The notes beneath the pieces are model-generated. The model was not told the origin of the DNA, did no database searches, and was given only the letters and a program-made list of their open reading frames with translations. Positions 1 through 8,200 of a stretch of DNA of 8,200 bases are shown here, in pieces (within the stretch, counting starts at the first letter, position 1; each line of letters begins with the position of its first letter). Source of the stretch: an uncultured Mycoplasmataceae bacterium (lineage in GTDB: Bacteria; Bacillota_I; Bacilli_A; Mycoplasmatales; Mycoplasmoidaceae); assembly GCA_949290035.1 (NCBI GenBank), contig CASEQO010000143.1:1-8200 (forward strand). Direction: 5' to 3'. The position numbers and the translations under genes were made by a program.

Positions 1-701
1 CTGGTGGTTATGAATATTTTATAATGCCATTAATTATAAATAGTTCTTCTTTGATAGGAACAGGACAATTACCAAAATTTGAAGAAGATTTATTTAGAGT
101 TAATCATAAAGATTATTACTTATCCCCAACATTGGAAGTTCAATTAACTAATTATTTCTCTAATCAAATTTTAAATAAAGATGAACTACCTTATAAAGTT
201 ACAGCATCATCTTATAATTTTAGATCTGAAGCTGGAGCAACAGGTAGAGATGTAAAAGGTGTAATAAGACAACATCAATTTTTAAAATCAGAATTGGTAA
301 ATATTTGTTTACCAGAACAGTCAAATGAAATGTTAGAAAAAATGGTAAAACAAGCTGAGTCAATTTTAGTTGATTTAGAATTACCATATAGAACTATATT
401 ATTATGTACAGGAGATATGGGGTTTAGTTCTAGAAAAACATATGACATAGAAGTATGGTTACCATCTTATAATTCATTTAAAGAAATATCATCGTGTTCT
501 AATTGTGGCGATTTTCAAGCTAGAAGATCTAAAATAAGATATAAAGATAATAATGAAAATAAATTTGTTCATACATTAAATGGATCAGGATTGGCATTAG
601 ATAGATTGTGAGCTGCAGTTGTTGAAAACTATCAACAAAAAGATGGATCTATATTAGTTCCTAAAGTGTTAAGAAAGTATATACCTTATGAAAAAATCTA
701 A
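1..701 (+). CDS. serS: Seryl-tRNA synthetase, C-terminal part (5' end outside window)
   Basis: Class II aminoacyl-tRNA synthetase that activates serine with ATP and charges tRNA-Ser in the cytoplasm. The first whole codon is at 3, and about 232 residues are present, a little over half of the usual ~420; the N-terminal coiled-coil arm is missing. Family signatures visible: GYEYFIMP then [15 protein letters not shown] near the left edge, the serine-binding T-x-E ([10 protein letters not shown]), motif 2 [11 protein letters not shown]...RQHQF (219-281), [10 protein letters not shown] (about 495-530) and motif 3 GSGLALDR (582-605). The in-frame TGA at 609-611 falls inside motif 3, where the family continues [13 protein letters not shown], so it is Trp; the true stop is TAA 699-701. 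The gene overlaps tmk by 14 nt, suggesting coupled translation. Identification is secure. Confidence 0.96.
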
Positions 702-1329
702 AGGTTTATTGATAGCTTTTGAAGGAATAGATGGATCTGGTAAATCAACAATAATTAATAATGTATATAATTTATTATCAAGTAAATTTAATTTATTAAA
801 AACAAGAGAACCTGGTGGAAAATCAGATGTTTGTGAATCAATAAGAAATGTTATTGTTAATAATAAATTGGATTCTAAAACAGAAGTTTTGTTACTAGCA
901 GCTTGTAGAAATGAACATGTAAAAACATTTATAAAACCAAATATTGAAAATGGAATTTCAATATTGTGTGATAGATTTTTAGATTCTTCATTATCATATC
1001 AAGGTTATGGCAGAAAAATTGGTTATAAAGAAGTAGAAAAAATTAATGACTTTGGTTTAGATGGCTTTAGACCTGATTACACTATTTATTTTGATATAGA
1101 TTTTGATACATCAATTAAAAGAATTTCAGATAACAAAAGAGAAAATAATTTATTTGATGAAGAATTTAAAAAAATGTATTCTTTAGTTTTAGAAGGATAT
1201 AGAAAAATAATTAAAAAAAATAAAAAAAGTTATATTATTGTTGATGCTTCAAAATCAATAGAAGATGTAACAAATAATGTTAAAGAAATACTAGAAAAAA
1301 TATTAACGGAACATTATGAAAATCAATAA
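688..1329 (+). CDS. tmk: Thymidylate (dTMP) kinase
   Basis: Phosphorylates dTMP to dTDP with ATP, the penultimate step to dTTP; cytosolic. The 213-residue length is normal for the family. Seen in the sequence: P-loop GIDGSGKST (residues 13-21), the TREPGG motif (39-44), and DRF followed by SSLSYQGYGR (95-109), the DR(Y/F)-x-x-S-x-x-(A/S)YQG signature that binds the nucleotides. A basic LID-like stretch lies around residues 145-160, and VDAS near the C-terminus (about 186-189) is also typical. The start ATG at 688 lies inside the end of serS (14-nt overlap) with an AAGAAAG purine stretch upstream; the P-loop begins only 12 residues in, so no later start is possible. It overlaps holB by another 14 nt. 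In many Gram-positive-derived genomes tmk sits close to holB, as here. No tryptophan is encoded. Confidence 0.95.
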   Translation: MKKSKGLLIAFEGIDGSGKSTIINNVYNLLSSKFNLLKTREPGGKSDVCESIRNVIVNNKLDSKTEVLLLAACRNEHVKTFIKPNIENGISILCDRFLDSSLSYQGYGRKIGYKEVEKINDFGLDGFRPDYTIYFDIDFDTSIKRISDNKRENNLFDEEFKKMYSLVLEGYRKIIKKNKKSYIIVDASKSIEDVTNNVKEILEKILTEHYENQ

Positions 1330-2110
1330 AAATAATCATGTATTTTTATTAAATGAATCTAAATTTTCAAATACAAACGATTACATAAAGAAAATAATGA
1401 TGTCATTTGTTTGTGAAAACAACAATGAATGCTTAGAATGTAATAATTGTAAAAAAATAATATCTAATACATATTATGATATATTTGATATTAATTCAAA
1501 TGAAACAAATATTAAAGATAAAATTTTAGAAATGAAAAATGCTTTTTTGAATCAATCATTAGAATCAATTGGATATAAATTCTATATAATTAGAAATATA
1601 GAAAAATTATCTAAAATTAATTCTAATCAAATTTTAAAATTTATTGAAGAACCACAAAAAAAAACAGTAGGTATTTTAATCACTTCTAATATAAATAATG
1701 TAATAGATACAATTAAAAGTAGATGTGAAGAAATTAGATTAGAATCTAATTATGACTATGCAAAAAAATTCATAAAAGAAAATTTTGATGGTAATGAAAC
1801 TTTTTATATAGAATCATTTAATTCAATAGATGAGTTAGAAAAGTTTAAAGAAAATAAAAACAAAGATTTAATTTTAGAAATCTATTCTTTATTAATAAAA
1901 GATTTTGATTTTGATAATAACTATTTAGAATTTCTAGAAAAGTTTAAAAAACTTTCATATTATGAAATTTCATTAATAATTAAAAGTATTATAAGTAATT
2001 ATGATAATAAAAAGCATTATTTATTTTTAGAACTAATAAGTAATTTAAAATATAACTTAAATAAAACTTTAGTTTTTAATCAAATAACTAATATTATAAA
2101 AAATAGGTAA
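1316..2110 (+). CDS. holB: DNA polymerase III delta-prime subunit (clamp loader)
   Basis: Delta-prime is the stator of the clamp loader that opens and places the beta sliding clamp on DNA. Seen: HVFLLNE near the N-terminus in the position of the family's usual HA(Y/L)L start, four cysteines C33, C39, C42 and C45 forming a zinc module, ILKFIEEPQ (106-114) matching the family's LLK-x-LEEPP motif, LITSN (121-125, sensor 1) and the SRC motif (135-137) preceded by DTI. No Walker A motif is present; this is usual for delta-prime, which does not need to hydrolyse ATP. The cysteine spacing is C-x5-C-x2-C-x2-C, shorter than the C-x8 first gap known from E. coli. The C-terminal ~100 residues are Lys/Asn/Ile-rich and divergent. 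The tmk-holB order supports the call. DnaX is the main alternative, but the lack of a P-loop and the short length argue against it. Confidence 0.88.
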   Translation: MKINKNNHVFLLNESKFSNTNDYIKKIMMSFVCENNNECLECNNCKKIISNTYYDIFDINSNETNIKDKILEMKNAFLNQSLESIGYKFYIIRNIEKLSKINSNQILKFIEEPQKKTVGILITSNINNVIDTIKSRCEEIRLESNYDYAKKFIKENFDGNETFYIESFNSIDELEKFKENKNKDLILEIYSLLIKDFDFDNNYLEFLEKFKKLSYYEISLIIKSIISNYDNKKHYLFLELISNLKYNLNKTLVFNQITNIIKNR

Positions 2111-2112
2111 TT

Positions 2113-3444
2113 ATGAATACTATAGTTTCATTAATAACTCCAAGATTTAAATCACCAGTTGCTATTATAAGATTGTCTGGGGATGATGCATTTTCTATTA
2201 TTAATAAAATAATAGAAAAACCTATACAAAGACCTACAAAAGCAACGATTTATAAAAATAAAATAATAGATAAAAATAAGCAAATAATAGATGATGTCCT
2301 ATTAATGTCTTTTGTATCACCAAAATCATTTACAGGGTGTGATACAATAGAAATTAATTGTCATGGTAATTTATTAATAATTGATAAAATTATAGACTTA
2401 TGTTTAGAAAATGGAGCTAGACTAGCTCAAAGAGGAGAATTTTCTAAACAAGCTTTTTTAAATAATAAAATAGACATAATCCAAGCTAATTCAATTAATT
2501 CTTTAATTAATTCTAATAATCAAATATCAAATAATATTTCATTAAATGGGGTATTAGGAAAGTATTCTAATAAATTAATAAATATTAAAAATGAATTATT
2601 TAATATTATAGGAAACACAGAAGTTTCCATTGATTATCCTGAATACGAAGATATTGAACAGTTTTCAAAAAAAGATATTAAAAAAGTCTTAGATAATATA
2701 AAAGAAGAATTTATTAAAGCTATCAATCATTTTAACAAATATAAATATTTATACAATGGTATAAATCTTTTAATAATTGGTAAAACAAATAGTGGAAAAT
2801 CATCATTATTTAATTCTTTACTAAAAGAAGATAGATCTATTGTTTCAGATATCAAAGGAACAACAAGAGATTATATAAAAGAAACAATTTATATAGATGA
2901 TTTAGTATTTAATATTATAGATACTGCTGGTTTTAATAATAGCAATGATTATATAGAACAACAAGGTATTAAAAAAATAAATGATTTAGTAGATAAATCA
3001 GATTTAATTATTTATTTAATTGATTCTTCAAAGAAAATCTCTAAAAATGAATTAAAACAAATTCAAAACTATGATAAAGATAAAATTATTTTAGTAAAAA
3101 ACAAATCAGATTTAGATGATAAAAATATAGATTTAAAAGCTATAAATATATCAGCAAAAAATGATGATATAAATGATTTATTAAAAGAAATTAAAAAAAG
3201 ATTTAAATATAGAAATCAAGAACAATCATTGTTTATATCAACAAATGATGAGTTATTAATTTTTAATGATATATTAAATGATATTAATACTACATTAGAT
3301 ATATTAAAAGAAAAATATACTACTTTAGATTTAATAATATCTTATATAGAAACAATCCATCATAAAATATTAAAAATATTAGGATTAGAAAAAGATTTTG
3401 ATTTATTAGACAATATCTTTAAAAATTTTTGTTTAGGAAAATAA
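2113..3444 (+). CDS. mnmE: tRNA uridine-5-carboxymethylaminomethyl modification GTPase MnmE
   Basis: With MnmG it builds the (carboxymethyl)aminomethyl group on the wobble uridine of certain tRNAs, using a folate one-carbon unit and GTP hydrolysis; cytosolic. The 443 residues contain an N-terminal folate-binding domain (TIVSLITP...AIIRLSG at 3-23, SFTGCDTIEINCHGN at 72-86, RGEF at 107-110) and a helical domain interrupted by a Ras-like G domain: G1 GKTNSGKS (223-230), G2 GTTRD (249-253), G3 DTAG (270-273), G4 NKSD (330-333) and SAK (347-349). The protein ends in the hallmark FCLGK with the functional cysteine C440. G1 has Thr where Pro is usual (GxPN). The stretch after residue 373, where the family commonly carries an (N/E)xRH motif, is divergent. 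The start is 2 nt after holB, with a weak AGG at 2105-2107. No tryptophan is encoded. Confidence 0.95.
   Translation: MNTIVSLITPRFKSPVAIIRLSGDDAFSIINKIIEKPIQRPTKATIYKNKIIDKNKQIIDDVLLMSFVSPKSFTGCDTIEINCHGNLLIIDKIIDLCLENGARLAQRGEFSKQAFLNNKIDIIQANSINSLINSNNQISNNISLNGVLGKYSNKLINIKNELFNIIGNTEVSIDYPEYEDIEQFSKKDIKKVLDNIKEEFIKAINHFNKYKYLYNGINLLIIGKTNSGKSSLFNSLLKEDRSIVSDIKGTTRDYIKETIYIDDLVFNIIDTAGFNNSNDYIEQQGIKKINDLVDKSDLIIYLIDSSKKISKNELKQIQNYDKDKIILVKNKSDLDDKNIDLKAINISAKNDDINDLLKEIKKRFKYRNQEQSLFISTNDELLIFNDILNDINTTLDILKEKYTTLDLIISYIETIHHKILKILGLEKDFDLLDNIFKNFCLGK
3435..3440 (+). promoter_or_regulatory. Shine-Dalgarno for tatD inside the mnmE C-terminus
   Basis: AGGAAA lies across the last Leu-Gly-Lys codons of mnmE (TTA GGA AAA, then TAA), with 8 nt between AGGA and the tatD ATG at 3447. 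It decides the tatD start: the in-frame TTG at 3429 lies upstream of this site and would have no properly placed Shine-Dalgarno. Confidence 0.7.
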
Positions 3445-3446
3445 TA

Positions 3447-4226
3447 ATGAAATTATATGATACACATTCACATATAAATATGGGTGAATTAAAAGACAAT
3501 GTTGAAAATATCTATAAAGAATGTAAAAATAAAAACATGCTTTGTAATGTTGTTGGTACAAATTTAGAAGATTCTATTTTAGCTATTGAAATAGCTAAAA
3601 AATATAATGATATTTTTTATGCTATTGTGGGAATACATCCAAATGATGTAGAAGAATTAGAATACCAAGAAATAGATAACTTAATTAATAAATTAGATTT
3701 GTTAATTAAAGAAAATATTAAATATATTGTTGGTGTAGGAGAAACAGGATTAGATTTTTATAGATCTAGTAAAGGTTCTGAAAAACAATATTATTCATTA
3801 AAAAAACATCTTGAATTATCAAATAAATATAATTTACCATTAGTACTACATGTTAGAGAAGCACATAATGAAATGATTGAATTTATAAAAAATAATAAAT
3901 TTAATTCAAATATAATAATTCATTGTTTTACAGGAAATAAGAATATAGCTAAAGAATATAATAAATTAGGATGCTATATATCATATTCTGGAATCATTAC
4001 ATTTAATAATGCTTTAGATATATTAGAATCAATTAATTATGTTGATTTAGATAAAATCATTGTTGAAACTGATTGCCCTTGATTGTCACCAGTTCCTTTT
4101 AGAGGAAAAACAAATTATCCATATTATGTTGAATATGTTATTAATAAAATGAATAGTTTTTTAGATAATGATGTTTCAGAAAAAATATATGAAAATTCTT
4201 TACTAGCGTTTAAATTAGATATTTAA
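3447..4226 (+). CDS. tatD: TatD-family metal-dependent hydrolase / DNase
   Basis: TIM-barrel amidohydrolase-fold enzyme; characterised TatD proteins are metal-dependent DNases implicated in DNA repair or degradation, but the substrate here is not shown by sequence. At 259 residues it is full length. Metal ligands are visible: H7 and H9 in DTHSH, E99 in GETGLDFYR, H135 in LHVREAH, H159 in IHCFTG, and D209 in ETDCP. The TGA at 4080-4082 comes directly after ETDCP and the protein continues LSPVPFRGKTNYP, the classic TatD sequence, so TGA is Trp and the stop is TAA 4224-4226. The start is the ATG at 3447, 2 nt after mnmE. It is the last gene of the operon before the terminator at 4269. The mycoplasma context often places tatD next to rnmV and rsmA; neither is present here. 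Confidence 0.93.
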
Positions 4227-4268
4227 TATATATATTAGATTAACAATAGGTTTTTAAAAAATAACAAT

Positions 4269-4304
4269 GAAATATTTTATTTACAAAGTAAAATATTTCT
4301 TTTT
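4269..4304 (+). terminator. Intrinsic terminator after tatD
   Basis: A perfect 11-bp inverted repeat (GAAATATTTTA at 4269-4279 and its complement at 4289-4299) with a 9-nt loop is followed at once by five T residues (4300-4304). The stem is AT-rich but exact, and it begins 42 nt after the tatD stop. It should end the serS-tmk-holB-mnmE-tatD transcript and insulate the trehalose operon. Confidence 0.8.
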
Positions 4305-4317
4305 AATTAAATATTTA

Positions 4318-4374
4318 TTAATATATGTGGTTAATATATTAAAATAATATACGTTATAAAATTTTATAAGGAAA
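4318..4374 (+). promoter_or_regulatory. Putative tre operon promoter/operator region and treB ribosome binding site
   Basis: This lies between the terminator and treB. The clear element is the Shine-Dalgarno AAGGAAA (4368-4374) just upstream of the ATG at 4377. A -10 candidate is AATAAT (4343-4348, five of six to TATAAT); it would place the transcription start near 4356 and leave the Shine-Dalgarno inside the leader. A -35 candidate, TTAATA (4318-4323), is weak and 19 bp away. TATAAA at 4355-4360 is another -10 candidate but would start transcription almost on the Shine-Dalgarno. A perfect palindrome TTAATATATTAA (4331-4342) abuts the -10, and its first nine bases also occur at 4318-4326. This could be an operator, but such patterns arise easily in AT-rich DNA. 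Confidence 0.4.
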
Positions 4375-4376
4375 TT

Positions 4377-8095
<3,719 letters not shown>

Positions 8096-8096
8096 T

Positions 8097-8131
8097 AAAA
8101 ATGGATAACTCTTGAGTTGTCCATTTTTTTT
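8097..8131 (+). terminator. Strong intrinsic terminator after treC
   Basis: ATGGATAACT (8101-8110) pairs with AGTTGTCCAT (8115-8124) through a CTTG loop, with a single T-G wobble. The flanking A run (8097-8100) can extend the stem into the eight-T tail (8124-8131). It begins one base after the treC stop and closes the treBC unit. Confidence 0.9.
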
Positions 8132-8158
8132 ATAAAATAATTATATTTCTTATATAAT
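8130..8158 (+). promoter_or_regulatory. Possible promoter for a gene beyond the window
   Basis: A perfect TATAAT at 8153-8158 has a weak TTATAA 17 bp upstream (8130-8135), overlapping the end of the terminator tail. Downstream to 8200 no Shine-Dalgarno is obvious. Two in-frame ATG codons (8193, 8196) occur at the very edge and cannot be judged. No coding region can be supported in 8132-8200. Confidence 0.4.
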
Positions 8159-8200
8159 CACGTAAAAAAAGTATTGTTAAATTTTAAACCAAATGATGAA

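Noticed and set aside
3429..3446. Upstream TTG start adding six residues to tatD
   Set aside because: TatD proteins begin a few residues before DTHSH, as from the ATG at 3447, and the Shine-Dalgarno at 3435-3440 serves that ATG. The TTG would have none.
4227..4376. Riboswitch, T-box or small RNA between tatD and treB
   Set aside because: The 150 bp hold an intrinsic terminator that starts 42 nt after tatD and a short AT-rich leader. I see no T-box motif, structured aptamer core or second terminator before treB.

Overview
The window comes from a very AT-rich mollicute (the Mycoplasma / Mesoplasma / Entomoplasma / Spiroplasma type). The decisive sign is that TGA is read as tryptophan. Four genes (serS, tatD, treB, treC) stay in one frame, with family motifs continuing straight across 25 in-frame TGA codons, and only two TGG codons occur in the whole window. 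TAA and TAG act as stops. Read with the standard code, treB and treC would look shattered; with translation table 4 every gene is intact. All genes lie on the + strand.

The left half (1-4226) is a compact housekeeping operon: the C-terminal part of serS (seryl-tRNA synthetase), tmk (dTMP kinase), holB (DNA polymerase III delta-prime), mnmE (tRNA wobble-uridine GTPase) and tatD (metal-dependent DNase/hydrolase). serS/tmk and tmk/holB each overlap by 14 nt. holB/mnmE and mnmE/tatD are each separated by 2 nt. No room for internal promoters is seen. A clear intrinsic terminator follows tatD at 4269-4304.

The right half (about 4318-8131) is a self-contained trehalose utilisation unit. After an AT-rich leader carrying a perfect 12-bp palindrome and a Shine-Dalgarno, treB encodes a 695-residue trehalose PTS permease with IIB, IIC and IIA domains fused in that order. 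Two nucleotides later treC encodes trehalose-6-phosphate hydrolase (542 aa). A strong terminator starts one base after the treC stop. TreB imports trehalose as trehalose-6-phosphate using phosphate from HPr; TreC splits it into glucose and glucose-6-phosphate for glycolysis. Trehalose is the main insect blood sugar, so this fits an arthropod-associated mollicute, but that habitat is inference. The last ~70 bases hold a possible promoter for a gene beyond the window.

I see no phage, CRISPR, transposon or plainly novel system. The most notable oddity is a run of seven G residues inside treB, in otherwise AT-rich DNA, where a one-base slip in either direction would truncate the permease. Also noteworthy are the fused IIA domain and a Shine-Dalgarno for tatD that lies in the codons of the conserved MnmE C-terminus.
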